The notes under the pieces: generated by a model
The model's database searches: none
Told to the model about the DNA's origin: nothing
What the model saw: the letters and a program-made list of their open reading frames with translations, nothing else
Program-made: the position numbers and the translations under genes
Shown: positions 47,878 to 60,805 of the stretch, one piece after another
How positions within the stretch are numbered: the stretch's first letter is position 1
Layout: the number at the start of each line of letters is the position of its first letter
NCBI GenBank assembly: GCA_003290165.1
Contig: QNQO01000556.1
Location: forward strand, 1-64,000
Length of the DNA: 64,000 nt
From: Berberis thunbergii
Lineage: Eukaryota; Streptophyta; Magnoliopsida; Ranunculales; Berberidaceae
Direction: 5' to 3'

Positions 47878-50800
47878 TCAACGGATGCCCAAACTCCTGT
47901 AGCATTTTTTGAGATCAACTTTGATTGGCTTGCTATTCACGTTGTTTGTAAATTCCTTGATTATCTATTTCATTAAAGTTTTTGTATCATACAATTAACA
48001 CTTGAAGGCACCAATCATTGTAAAGATCTAGATGAACATAGGTCAAAGTTCTTAAAAAGAAAGAAAAGGCATAAATCAATTAGGAAAAATAACTAATGAT
48101 ACCAAAACATGTATAAGGAGCAAATAAAAGGTGGAAACGGGATGCAGAAGGATAAAAGAAGTTGGTTTATTTTGAAAATTTCTAGTGTTGAAAGAGAGGA
48201 AGAAACCATATAACAGTCTAACCATGCCATGTTAGTGAAGAGACAGATGCTCTACGCAAAAGACATGCAATGTACACCCAATGAATTTTGGAAAGTTTAA
48301 CACCTCTCCTAATGCCATGAAAACAAAGCATAAGATGAAATAAAGAACACTTAAACCTACTGAGAAAAGCAAACCAATTTTTAAAAAAAGGATAAGAAAT
48401 AAGTTTTCAAGAAAGGCCTTACAGCAATAATTCTGCTAGACCTGGTTAAATATAAATCAATTTACTGAGTTTAGTATACCTGCTCTTGTTAGCACGGGAT
48501 CCAATTCTATTTGTCACTCCATCAATCCCACAATGTGGCTGGTTGCCAGTGAACTTTTGTGCCTTTTCTTTGACCACTTGTGCTATCTGCAAAATTGCAG
48601 CTTAAATGAACAAAAAATGAAACTGCAAATAGCTTCTTATTATGTGCAAGTATCCCAGGACTTACCCTCTTGTCCCGACGAAAAGAATTTATTGTATTTT
48701 CCTTCGAGTCCTTGCATTTGAAAAAGAAAATTTCAATACTGGAAACAGACTATTTACTTGAAACAAGTTCAAGTGAATAATGACTTCAAGAGTTGATAAA
48801 CAAGAAAAAACCTTGGTAGGTAAACAGTTAGGATGAGCTGATTTTGTCTGAGGTACAGTACTCTTCTGGAGTTCGGATGTGAGAGACATCTAGCATTTAC
48901 ATGGAGGAAAAGGTACAAGTCATTGAAACATACAAGTTGAAAGACGTGGCATATGAGTATATGACTACAATAAAGTTTACCTTAGTAAAAAGGTCTACTG
49001 GAGGATGATACTGGGACCTCTTATCTGTTGACAAATTAAATTCCTATGCAAAAGACAAATGGGATTTAAAGTAGAAAAGAACATTAGGCCCTTAAATCAA
49101 TACAAGTATAACTGATGATCAAACTATGTGTCTGACAACTTACCATAGGAACTGTTGTTTCACGCTTGCTATTCCGAAAGACCCCAATGTCTCCTTTACT
49201 TGAAAATATCTACATCAGAAAAAAAAAATGCGGCTCAACATTTAGTATATCTATCAAAATTAGTTACCTGAGGACAAGCAGTCACTACATTACCTTCTTA
49301 TTAAGAGGCCGGGCTTTAAATTTGTGCATTTGTTCACATTTCTCATGCTTTGGAGCATTTACGGAATCCATTCTGAAAATACCAAACAAGACAGGTGTAT
49401 TTTCAAATTTAAGCAACTATGAAATGATCTTGATTTTTGTAGAAAATGTGGTTAGTGAATAAAAATACTATTCCATGTCAATGCAGCCCTATCAGAGGCA
49501 AACTTCCAAGTTCAAAATATATACAAATATGTAAAGACCTCAAAACACTTTAACATTCTGGTTGGTAGGTCATAAAGTTCACAGCATTGATAATAATGAA
49601 ATTTATTGGACCAACAAAATTAGAATAGACATAAACTACATGTTTTTTGTTTTATGTGAAAATACTGCAGAAGATGTAGTAATTCTGTAACTGACAGCTT
49701 CAGGTTCATCATAAACCAATATATTGAATTCCATGGTTGCGATTGAAGAGTCCAGAGGGAGATGTTACCTTGAGGAGTCTGTGACATTTTGTGTCATCAC
49801 ACTAGCCTTGGATTGGTGAGATACCTGTGATTAAAAAATATAAGCTCACAGCATTCAAGCAGACAGCACTCACACACGCAAAAAATAAAAATAAAAGAAA
49901 AAAGTAGGCAGAGATTCACATGCATATAATGATGGAATCTGGAGTCTTTCACAAAGGCATCACCATTCACCACAGCAGACTTAACAAATTATTTTTTGTG
50001 TTGTAATTATGGCGCCATGATGTGGCGGAACTATTAGCATCATTTAAAGGTGAATTGTGACAATTTCGATTTGGTTATCCACTAATATAAACAGAGAGCA
50101 AAAGTTAATAATAGCTTTAATGTTTATATAAATAGTTATATGAAAGACTGCAATAGCTGTTAGTGAAGCGTTGAAGTCTGTAAAGTGGAAAGTTCGTCAT
50201 GCAGAACTCAAATGAGGTTGATTATGAAGAAAGGAAAAGAAAGTTCCTTGAAAACAAATGCCAAAGGGTCATCAACTAACACCAACTAGCATAAAGAAGC
50301 ATCTGTAGCAAAGATCTGTACGCCATTTCCTCTGAACTACTTACAATTGAAAGTGACTTGACCATAACCAACCATCATATTTATCTGTATTTACTTAAAA
50401 GCATATTTTACATGACAAATTCAAACCAGAAGAAGAAAGAAAATGGAGGATAAGTGATGTATAAGTGTTGTACGAATTGGTCCAAATCGCGATTCAAATC
50501 GCCGATCTAAATCGAATCGGCCTGCAAACGGTTTAAATCGACCCAAAAATCGGAATTCATTCAAATCGGACTGAATCGCCACCGATTCAGCGATGAAATC
50601 GCTACATCGCGATTGAAGAACAAACGTTCGATTTATATACTTCGCACAAAATGGAGAATACCCATAGAAAAAAAAAACAGGGAAGAAGAAGAAGAGAAAC
50701 AAACAGGGAAGAAGAAGAAGAGAAACAAACAGGGAAGAAGAAGAACTAGAGTCTGAGAAAAAAATCAGACATACCTTCAGATCTGCTCACTATCGAGCTA

Positions 50801-53800
50801 TTTTCGGCTCAGATCCGCTGCTTCTCTGCAAGTTCTCTCGACTCTCTGTATCTCGACATCTCGACTCTTTGCATCTCGAATCTTTGCAAGTGTTGTGATT
50901 TGTTGTGTGTTGAATCGATTTCGACAGTTGTGTGTTGATGTTGAATCGATTCGATTTCTGCAGTTGTGATGAATCGATTCGATTTCTGCAAGTGTTGGGC
51001 TGCGTTGTGTTGTGTGTGTTGTGTTGTGATTCGATTTTTGGATTAACTTATGTACGAAGGTGGGTCAGGGACCCCTAAATAATTCTTTTTATTAATTATT
51101 ATATTTAAACCCTTAAATATAAATCATATCACAGAAACAACCTTATTTTTTAGAGTGCGTTTTTGTCTATAAAGGTCAAATTTGAGCCTTCATTAACTTT
51201 TATAAACTTAATTCTTCCCAATTTAATAAAACCTTATCTTTTGCAAACTTCATTTTTCTATATAAGTAAAGAAATGATATATTCCTAAATGAAAGGAAAT
51301 ATATATATATATATATTATAATTAAAAAATCTTACGATTTACGATTAAATCTAAATCTTACATGTTACGATTTACAATACGATTTACGATTCACTAACAC
51401 TGATGATAAGGTTGAAGAATAAAATACCAATCTACCTTATCCAATTTGTTGGAAGGTTGTGTGGCGGATGGAGCAACATATGAATGCTGCATTGCCCTCT
51501 CTGATGTTTTCAAATGAAACTCCTGAAAGATAATTTCATTAGTGGAAATTGGAAAATCCAGTGAAAATTTTAGAGAAAGAAAGTTGCTTAGAAAGCAATG
51601 TAAAATATAGGAAAGCGCAAGTCCATACTTGAAACTCAGGCAACCGTGGTGTGCTCCTTTTGGGGGGTAGCAATGAAGGAGCCTTGAGAATCTGTAATCA
51701 ATAGGATGTTATACTAGAAATTAAATAAGCAATGCAAAGACCAATTTATTAAATATGCAATCTGAAGCACCCATTTCTCTAACTGCAAGTACCAACTTTT
51801 CTGTTCAAGGGGTGGGCTCTAAATGTAGATGCAGTTGAATTCAAACATACTTCCGATTCGGTACCATTCTTGGGCCTGAAATTTCCAAAACAAAGTTATA
51901 TTATGTACCCTCAACAGTATGATAAAGAAATTAACTACCGTTGATAAGTAGAAAATATGCCTTATCCTTCGAGCTCTACGTGCTGTTACAAGGTCAGGTT
52001 CTCTCGGAATAGTGAGTTTCAGCTTTGTTTGTCCCGCATTCCCATCAACAGGTCCGCTCTGCAAGACCAGTACAAGATACAGCGTAATGATAATATTGAC
52101 ATAGATTAGGTGGTTGATGCATGCACGCAGCAAAGGATGAAATGTCCGTGTGAGTAACAAACATACAGAATGGAGGATGGTAATAGGAAAGTATTCATTA
52201 AGAAAGAGAAAGATACTAAATGATGGACAGAAAGAGCTTTTTTCACGATAGTTACTTCTTACCTTATTAGGTGCCTTGTGTATAAAATTAGTCTGTTGCT
52301 TGGTAACTGCAGCAACCTGATTAGTAGACAAACAAAGAAAACAAAACAGAATACATGCTTAGGAGTCTTGGGAAAGCAAAAAAATTGAATGACAGACTTT
52401 AACCTTCTTATAAAGCACAAAGCAATTACATTTATAAACACAACAACCAATATATATATAAACAAAAAAATTCATTCGCAGGGTACAAAATAGACTGAAT
52501 GCATATGAGAAATTCATGAAAATCAAACTTGCATAATAATATGCACTACTTTTCTACCAAAGACAATGATACATGTAACATGGTCAAATTGTCAGAATGT
52601 TGTGTCAGATCTGCCAATCCGATGAACATGATACATATACACAAACACTCTTTTAAGTGTATCAGCTCGCCCATAACATAGATTCCTAATGCAGGAATTT
52701 ATTAAAAATGGAGTGGTCGTGTTATGTAGATAGAACTTAGAGAAAGTACAGCCTCTTAAATTGAATGGGCTCACAAGCTTCATACGGTTAAATAATAGAA
52801 TGTCGTATCATCCCACATGAAAACTCGCAGGCTTCATGCATTGTTTATGACAGCATCTTCCAGATCAAGTACTAATTCATGTGATGTAAAATGTAAACTT
52901 CTCAGAAACTCGATATCAGTATTAATTACTCTTTTAGGAGTCCATGGTCGATCGCAAACGGGCATTGATGGCTCTTGGGCCTGGTTTCCTAATGCCCAAG
53001 GTGACTCCTTGTTTGATTAGCATTCACAGCTGGTGTTGATAGGCTTGGATCCTACTTGTAACAAACTAACAATTAAACTATTTTAACGCTTGATCCAAGC
53101 AATGGGTATGTAGGCAGTGCTTTGTCAATTTCAACTAGTAATTTTGCATTAGAAACTAAAGTCAATAAAGATTTATAAAGCAGTAAATTTCCAGGTTTTA
53201 CAGTTTTATTCGTGACATTGACCTCCTGCAGTATTACATTTGTGTAAGAATTAACAACATATATCTCCAGGAAATGCATCATAATTTGCAAACGAGGAAA
53301 AAAAAATGAAAGGGTCCTAATAATACAACATCCCAGATGGGGCATTGACCAATAAGTGATCAATTCTAAGAGTGAGTACTATTTCACTTCATGAAACTAT
53401 CGTCATCGATAAAAGAATATGTAAAAGAAATTAGATATAGTGACAAAGAGTGACTATGGTCAACCACACCTTATGCAAGTGGCCTCCCTCTAACTTTTGT
53501 CTCTTGGCAGCTTGACTTTCAACAGCGGGACTATCCACGCTTTTCTGGTTGTGCTGAACTAATGTTATCTGATACCTGAAAACACCAATAATATGACTAG
53601 TAAAGAAAAGAGAAAAAATTTTAAAATTAAAATTAAATAAATAAAAGAGAGAACAAAGGATTGAAACAGAATGGTATTTTAGGAAGGGGAAAAAATTGAA
53701 GAAAAACACTTTCATGGAACATTGAAGTCCACCGGTTAACATTGTATAACTTATGCGCAGAACGAGGAGGATTTTAATTTAAGTTGGAAATAACAAAAGT

Positions 53801-56800
53801 GAAATATAACAATCTAGAAGACGTAAATAAATTGTATGGTACACGATTAACTATATAAGAGTTAACCCTAAAAGTAGATGCACAGTTAATCTTGAGACCT
53901 CATTGCACGTAACTTAGATAAAGTAAGTGTTAAAACCTGCCAGGAAACCGGTTGGAAGCATGAACTTCTTGTCGAGTTTGCTTGGCCAATTGACTAGCAG
54001 TGGGTTTCATCAACGTTGAACCCTTTGATAAAGATGCCTTTGTGGCATACTTTATTTTAGCTTTCGGAATATCTTTAGACATGTGATCGTAAAATATCAA
54101 ACCTATAAACAACCAAAGCAATTTAGTGTTAGACAAAGGAAACAAGAGGCAAAAGGAACAAATTGAACTCTATCGATGCATAAATATAACTGAAAATATA
54201 TATTCCATCAAATAAAGCAATAGATGGTGGTGAAGATAGCACCCAGTAACCTTGGTTACTCTCTCATAAGGGTGACCATGACATAACTCACAATGATTCT
54301 TGAAAAATAAGTATGTTCAGGAACATGTAAGCCCATAACATGGACATGAAAGATAAAGTGTTTCTCTTTGGAGTCTCAATACTCTTGATCTAGGAAGCAC
54401 GGACTCTCGGAAAAACCCTCCGAATCCTAGAATACGCATGTTGGATACGGATACGCGTGCGATTCACGTCCGATACGTATCTGACACGTGGTCAACGTGT
54501 CGGTCAACTTGACTTGGTTAGGATACGCGTTGACACGGTCCGGATACGGTCCGGACACGGTCACGATTCGGTCGCTGCAACTTTTTTTTTCAGATCTTGA
54601 TAAGATCGGACGGCTGATATGCGAATCCCTAATATAAAAACCTAATCTCGAACCAGATCTTGTTCTTGCTCAAACCACAGAACCAGAGAAAATGAGGAAC
54701 CGAGGAGGCGAGGAAGAAAAAAATGAAGGAAGAGGAAGAAGAGAAAGAAGGAAGGGTAGAAGAAGAAAGAGCTGGACTTAGAGGAGTCTGTCGGAGTCGG
54801 TTCTTGCTCAAACCACACAACCAGAGAGAAAGGAGGAACCGAGGAGGCGAGGAAGAAAAGATTTTCGCCATAACCTCATTTGCAGTGAAGCTCTATCCAT
54901 CTCTCAGGTTCGTCTCTCACTTTCTGTCCTTCTGCTCTTTTTTACAGATCTCTGTCCGTCTGCTCTTCTTTACAGATCACTCTGATTTCTAATTTCCCAA
55001 ATCGAAATCTAATTTTTAGTTGTTGTTGTTTCTATTTGTGTTTGCAGGTTTACAGCTCGTTTCAGAGGAATATGAGGAAGGGGAAGAGGTGGAAGAAATC
55101 AGAAGAAGGGAAAGAAGAAGACTTGCAAGGCTGCGACTGTGAGTCTGTGACAGTCGATCGATCACTGTTTCAGAGAAGAAGGGGAAGAAGAAGAAGAATG
55201 AAGAAAAATAAGAAGAACAAGGAAGAAGAAGAAAGAGGAAATTACATGATCAAGTGATTCTCTTCTTCCACTTCATCTTCTTCAATCTTTGTTGTTCATT
55301 TTAGTTCTGTTCTATACTTCTATGTTTGATTTTAATACAATAAAGCCAACGAAATGCAAGAGGTCTGACTGTTGGTTTTATTTTTTTAGGAGATCACATC
55401 TGGATCTGATTGTTGTCTAACTTGTCTTTAACTCTTCATTTACCGGCTGGTAGCTGCAATATTTCTCTTCCTGTAAGTTATTTTCCTATTTTTTTCCATT
55501 TGCCGTAAAACATTCTAGCAATATTACCTGCAAATTTGCAACACGTAAATAATTGTCAGTCTTCAATGCTACTTGCAATTATTAATTATTGTTTATGAGT
55601 TATGAGATTATGTTAATAGTTTTTTAACAAAATATAAAAATAAAAATAAGGTTTGATTGACGTGTCACTGAGTCCTCGAGGACTAGTTTTTTTAAAATTG
55701 TCGAGTCGCCATGTAGTATCTGTATCCGATACGACACGCGTATCCGAGTATGTGCATCCTAGCTCTTGATAGATCATCATGCTTGGCTCTGGTTTTTCGG
55801 CAATTTTTTAAGCAATCTTGTACATATTTGATTATCTTAATTCTTGTCAGCTATGGCCCATGAGTTTGCATGCAAGGATCTTGTTGGACCCACAGTGCGT
55901 GGTGGTGTTGCTGAAGTGTTCTTGTGTGACTCAGGGTCTATGCCGTTAAAACGGATAGAAATCATAACGGTCCAGGAGCGTTATGGTTATAACGATATAT
56001 AATGTAATATTTTGTTAAATATTTTTAATACTCCCACAAAGTATTGATGTATTATAGAGACGAAAAAAGTAAATCATGTTAATAACATTAAATTCAAAAA
56101 CATCAAAACATTAATAAAAATTATTTTTTCTTCGTATGAGAGTGAGATCGCAATAGAGAGTGTGATCGACTCTTCGTCTTCTTCCATTCTTTTTCTCTCG
56201 TTCTCTGTCGATCGGCGACGACGAGCTCTAGTTCTTCTTCGATCGAGAATTAAATGGGTGATTTTTTATATATTAGAACAAAAAGTTAAAATATTGTTAT
56301 TGGAAAATTAAAAAATTTTAAAAATGTTATCTCAATAACGCCGTTATATCGGAGTCATGATACAAAAACGTGATAATCTCATACGTAACGGCTCACCCCT
56401 GTTCGGCGTTATATCAAAAACGTTATAACTTTGTTTTAATTGCACAGCTCAGGATCAGCAAACTAATACATAAAGGAGAAAAAAATGGTCGATTCCTTGG
56501 TTGAAACTTACTACACAACCTACGTAGTCTCGGATGAGGCTTAGACACGCCAAACTTGACCAAAATGTCTGGCCTAACCCAAGCATCACCCAAAATTGTA
56601 GTGCCACTCGCATAGCAGAGAGACATTGACCACAATATAGACTTTGACCACCTTTTTTTGCCCTACAGGCCAGGACTAACAAACACTTGAATGGTGAATA
56701 TGAAGAAGATGATGAGCTCAATTATGGGGATGATGAGGATCTATGAACATTTCATTTTATATTTAGGTTGTTTGTAGCTTTTTTGGGTTGCTTTTGAATG

Positions 56801-59800
56801 TTTAGAGTTTAGACTCTTACAGCTGTTATTGGTAAGGCTTGTTGCCGACATGTTGTTTTGAATGTTCAGACCACTAAGATTGTTGTTAACTTGTTTTTTT
56901 CCTGTGCCCATCTTTCCACATGTGGAACTCCTATGAGTCCTATGCAGAGTTCAAGTATCAACCAGGTATACTCCCTGAATTGCACATATCAGACAGTTTG
57001 AGGATCATATGTGCAGTTGCAGCTTAAGGGATTGTACTACCGACATATGAATAATACTCTATCTGGCCCTGAGTACAGCTCTCCCTGTTGATTATCTTCC
57101 GAATGTGTGGGAGCATTGTTGGACTCCATTGTATGAGATTGAGAGTGAGGAAGGGGAAGAGGTTCCATTAGCTTTTTTTGCATTATTTAGTCAATTACAC
57201 TTTCTCATCAGAGAGAGTTCTATTTTCTATACCTATCAAATAAAAAATGGTCGTTTTACTGTTAATGTGCAATACCTTTCAGCAATTTTCATCAACTGTT
57301 TTGGAGTAAACTGGCTGTTAAATTGTATTGAATGCCCTCGTTTTCAACAACGATATCACGTTCACTTTAAATGATTAAGAGCGTAAATAAGTGTCATGGT
57401 AATTGGTATGGCAGAGATTCAGTAAAGTATTTCTCCCAAACGCGTCAGATTATAGTGAAGCAATCATGTACCTTGAGTTGATAATTGTGGCTCCCCTTGG
57501 TTATCCCCAGCATTGCTTGTTTGTGAATCAACGACGTCCCCTCTGTATGCTCCTTGTTGCTCTGGCAAGAGATAATAGTAACAGGAAGCTATCAGTATGC
57601 AATTTTCTAATTTTATTTTGGACATGGTTCAAAAGCATTTAAGGTCATCTTAGAGCATATTTGTTTTCCTGGCAGCCTTTGAATTTTACTCCCAAACATG
57701 TGAAAACTATCCAATTTGGTGAGCTTAAAGTGGACTCCTGCTTTTAACAGATCCAAGATTCCAATGTTTAGAGGAGCTCGAACATTATCTCCTGGTGCAC
57801 CAATCATAGTTAGGTTCATCAAGTTATTTTTCAACTTCTAAAACAGATCCAAAAACAAGCAAAATGAAGCAATTTCCCAAAGATGGATTCTGATCTACAC
57901 CTGTTCAGTTAATAGTAAACTGCTCTTGTCCAATAAACCTCAGCTAATCCTAAAATGTAATGTACATTACCCCATGCGGATGCACGTGTCATGTGACATA
58001 GAAGCATTGGAAGGTTTTGTTGTGTGGCATGCGTATAGCATATTTAGCATCATAGCAAAGAACTAAGGAACATTTTCCATGCTCAGGTGATTGAAATGGC
58101 TATCTCCATAGAATGTAATTCAATCGGTGGTTGAGCGAACAATATGCACAAACTGCTATCGTTTGATGGGTACAAGTACCAAATCAACAGGGGATGAACA
58201 AAAAAAAAAAAAAACAATCATTTTAGCCAAGTTCTCAAGACTTTAGAAGCAACCTCGGTGACCATGGCACCTAAAGAAATAAGAAATACATCCCCAAGAA
58301 ATCAAAGCCTATGTGTCCCTATGCTCATGCATATCATTGCCTAATAGGAAACATCTTAGTTCATCATGTGCATTTCACTTGAAATATATTATGAACTTTA
58401 CTTATAGGCTTATAGCCCTCCAATAACTGTCTACACTCTGCAATTATTTCCTGAAAACTTCTAATCTATAATTTTGTTAAAAAAAAAAAAAAGGTATTTT
58501 TCTATGCCTAGCCCTCCTCTCACAAATTCTTACATTTTAACTAAGGGTATTCAATCAGGATGACAGACTGGTGTAGCTGTCAAGTGTCAACCATCTGAAG
58601 TTTTACTAAGAATGAAGTAAGCATCCAACTAGAGTCATATCTTCAAAAAATATGTTACCTCGCAGCATAGTAGATGAAAGCCTTCACTATTGGCATAACT
58701 GAGAATCTTAAAAAGTGAAGTACAATGTGAACATCAAGCTTAAGACAAGCCCAGGATAAGCAAAGACGAGTAGTTTCAACAAGGAGTTATTAACTTAAGG
58801 CTTTGACCGTAACAATTTCAAAATAGACTCAAAAAAAAAATTTGATTTAATGCAGATGCTCTTTTTACAAATCAAAGGCTGTTATGCTATCTTTTTCCAG
58901 TTAATGGCATCATCCCATCCTAGTTTTAGATCATTCATGATTAATCTTTGTTGTCCACAACATGTCGTTTGGCACGTTGGCATATTTTGTTGCACATCAT
59001 TGGGCACATTATTGATATTCATAATTTGTGCCTTCTTTAAGATATGAGAAACTAAATTGAAGGTTTATGATAGATATTGAGTTATAATCTTTTCAATATT
59101 TCATAGGAGTGTTTAGAGTTCATGGGTTAGTCAAGTATCTTGATTTAGCATTAGACACTTCTTGATATTCATAAGCTACTACTGCTCGGACGCACCTTCT
59201 CTAACAGTTCAAGGTTTTAGAGTAAATGGCAATTTAATGGAAAATGTGTTAATGATTCATGTCAGGTTTTATTTGTTTCTTTATTCCTTTGTTTATTCCT
59301 ACCGGTCAACTGTGCACTTTGCATTGCGCCCAAAGTGCCGAGAGGATTGTGTGCCTTAGGAGGACATTAATCCCTTGACTGCCACGACATACACAGAAAG
59401 CAGCACATTTATAGATAGACAGCGGAACAAGGTTCATTTAATAAGAGCATTGTGGGGGGGAAAATGTTAGCACTAACCAGTACCTCCACATTGTTGCTCT
59501 TGCTCAGAAGTGTCTGATCTCATGTCGACTTCTTGATGTGTAGAGGTGCTTGTATTTTCTACGACGGCATCTTTCTCTAGACTTAACTTTGCCGCAAAAG
59601 CTGTGAAATAGATAAACAAAAGGAAAATGCAGCTTTCTAGTAAGAAGATGGTAGTGAACGACAGAACATGATTTTGTAACTCAGTAGCAGTAATCTACAT
59701 CAACTAACCATGATTCCCCAACTTAAACGTATCCAAAGGAATAGATTAAATAATATATAACTGAAATCCTTCTGAATGAAGAAGTGATACTCAAGTTTAC

Positions 59801-60805
59801 CAAACTGCTTCTCTCTACGCCCATTCTACCATTAATTATGCGGAGGATAAAACACCAAAATATATAATCGAAAACTCTACTTCAAATAAGGCTCTCTCAG
59901 CTAAAATAAGCACCATATTCCTCTGGGGCATAAGTAAATTGTAATGTTAAAATCATACATACTCTATAACCCATATTCAGATTAGGCCACCATTAGCTAG
60001 ATAGATAAGGTAAGAGAAAACCCACATAGTTAAAAAATAAAAAATAAAAATAAAAATAAAAATAAAAATAAAAATAAAAATAAAAAAAAAAGAGGGAAAA
60101 CCGTGCCAGCCCCACCAATGTACTAATTGAAACCTCCAATAAGAAATGTGTACCAAAAAATAGTTTACAGAAGGGAGTAGTACCAACTCAACCGAATCCA
60201 TTAACTAAATCAGTGAAATAATTAAACTGAAAGCGAAAACCCCAACACTTTATGGCAAACAAAAATTCAACCACTTTCCACATAGATTCAATAGCTTTTA
60301 ACTATTAGTCCCTCTCAAAATGCAACTGTTACACGCTTTGACCAAACCAAAACAAAGAAGAATAGAAACCCATTTTTTGAACAAAAAGAAAACCCCTAAT
60401 TGATCAAAATACCCTAATCAGATTGCAATCATCTAAAACCCTCTCAAAAATCACAAAATAGAGAACCACATTTGGAAGATTAAAGAGGAACTTACGCGAA
60501 GGTGGATAAGTGTCAGCGAAATTAAACCAGGACTGAGCTTCACGAGCCTCGGAAAGGGTTTCTTCGCGACTGAGATCAAAGTACTTGCAGGCATCAAACT
60601 CGTAATCGAAATCGATGAGGATTTCGCCCTCGACACAACACTCCTCCTCCTCCTCCTCTAAAACCTCTTCATCATCTTCTTCTTCTTCCATTTCGTCTTC
60701 GATTTCTTGATCAACATTATCGAGCATTTCTTCGTCCATTTCTCTCTGAGTCTCCTCAACATCCAACATCATCTTCTTCTCCGTCGTCAAACAGCTCATC
60801 ATCAT
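47878..60805 (-). CDS. TPX2-like microtubule-associated protein (TPXL2/TPXL3 type)
   Basis: Spindle and microtubule protein that binds and targets Aurora kinase in plants. Seventeen exons on minus: 60805-60496, 59600-59484, 54102-53937, 53575-53470, 52316-52263, 52058-51961, 51875-51797, 51691-51629, 51522-51436, 49824-49769, 49372-49294, 49209-49144, 49043-48981, 48889-48812, 48710-48666, 48586-48480, 47896-47878. Phases agree throughout and give 1593 nt, 530 aa. Landmarks: acidic N terminus (20-57), DFDYEFDACKYFD and AREAQSWFNFADTYPPSPF (64-106, Aurora-binding type), STLMKPTASQLAKQ (171-184), ESQAAKRQKLEGG (about 217-230), KLTIPREPDL (about 265-274), FRAHPLNRK, LPEFQ plus EFHLKTSERA, KFKARPLNKK (396-405), and the end SLGIR. 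Length and the missing long C-terminal TPX2 domain favour the short TPXL2/3 paralogues over TPX2 itself. The exon 6 donor is GC, not GT. Three tandem ATGs open exon 1; the first was taken. Exon 2 joins exon 3 across 5.4 kb; an extra small exon there cannot be excluded. Confidence 0.92.
50465..51400. mobile_element. TIR element in intron 9 of the TPX2-like gene
   Basis: The left end GTGTTGTACGAATTGG and the right end CGATTCACTAACAC form a degenerate inverted repeat. The flanks TGATGTATAA and TGATGATAAG could be a 9-bp duplication with an indel, which would suit a Mutator-like element. The interior has AATCGATTC-type subterminal repeats and a GAAGAAGAAG tract. No coding sequence. Confidence 0.5.
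54390..55762. mobile_element. Non-autonomous TIR element in intron 2 of the TPX2-like gene
   Basis: The termini CTAGGAAGCACGGACTC and its inverse GAGTATGTGCATCCTAG are bordered by a perfect 8-bp duplication CTCTTGAT (54382-54389 and 55763-55770). Subterminal GATACGCGT and CGGACACGG words occur at both ends. A 60-bp direct repeat (TTCTTGCTCAAACCACA to GAGGCGAGGAAGAAAA) occurs near 54663-54720 and 54801-54860. The 8-bp duplication suggests hAT. No transposase. Confidence 0.85.
55930..56450. repeat. Possible small transposon with GTTATAACG repeats
   Basis: GCCGTTAAAACGG and GTTATGGTTATAACG near 55950-56000 and GTAACGG, GGCGTTATATC and CGTTATAAC near 56385-56430 form loosely inverted ends around an AT-rich middle. 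No exact duplication was found. It sits in intron 2 of the TPX2-like gene. Confidence 0.35.
56680..57640 (+). other. Exon-like fragments of unknown origin in intron 2
   Basis: On plus, LNGEYEEDDELNYGDDEDL followed by a stop (about 56690-56745) and VWEHCWTPLYEIESEEGEEVPL (about 57100-57170) look like real protein composition, separated by noncoding-like DNA. I do not recognise a family. They could be the remains of a retrocopy or a captured gene; chance cannot be excluded. Confidence 0.25.
60032..60095. repeat. A-rich microsatellite (AAAAAT)n
   Basis: About ten units of AAAAAT ending in an A run, in intron 1 of the TPX2-like gene. Confidence 0.9.

Noticed and set aside
51819..52331. 170-codon minus frame as a separate gene
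   Set aside because: It runs through exons 5 and 6 and introns of the TPX2-like gene; only the exon parts are conserved.
57613..57834. Minus frame as an extra exon of the TPX2-like gene
   Set aside because: No similarity to TPX2 proteins, and exon 2 joins exon 3 in phase without it.
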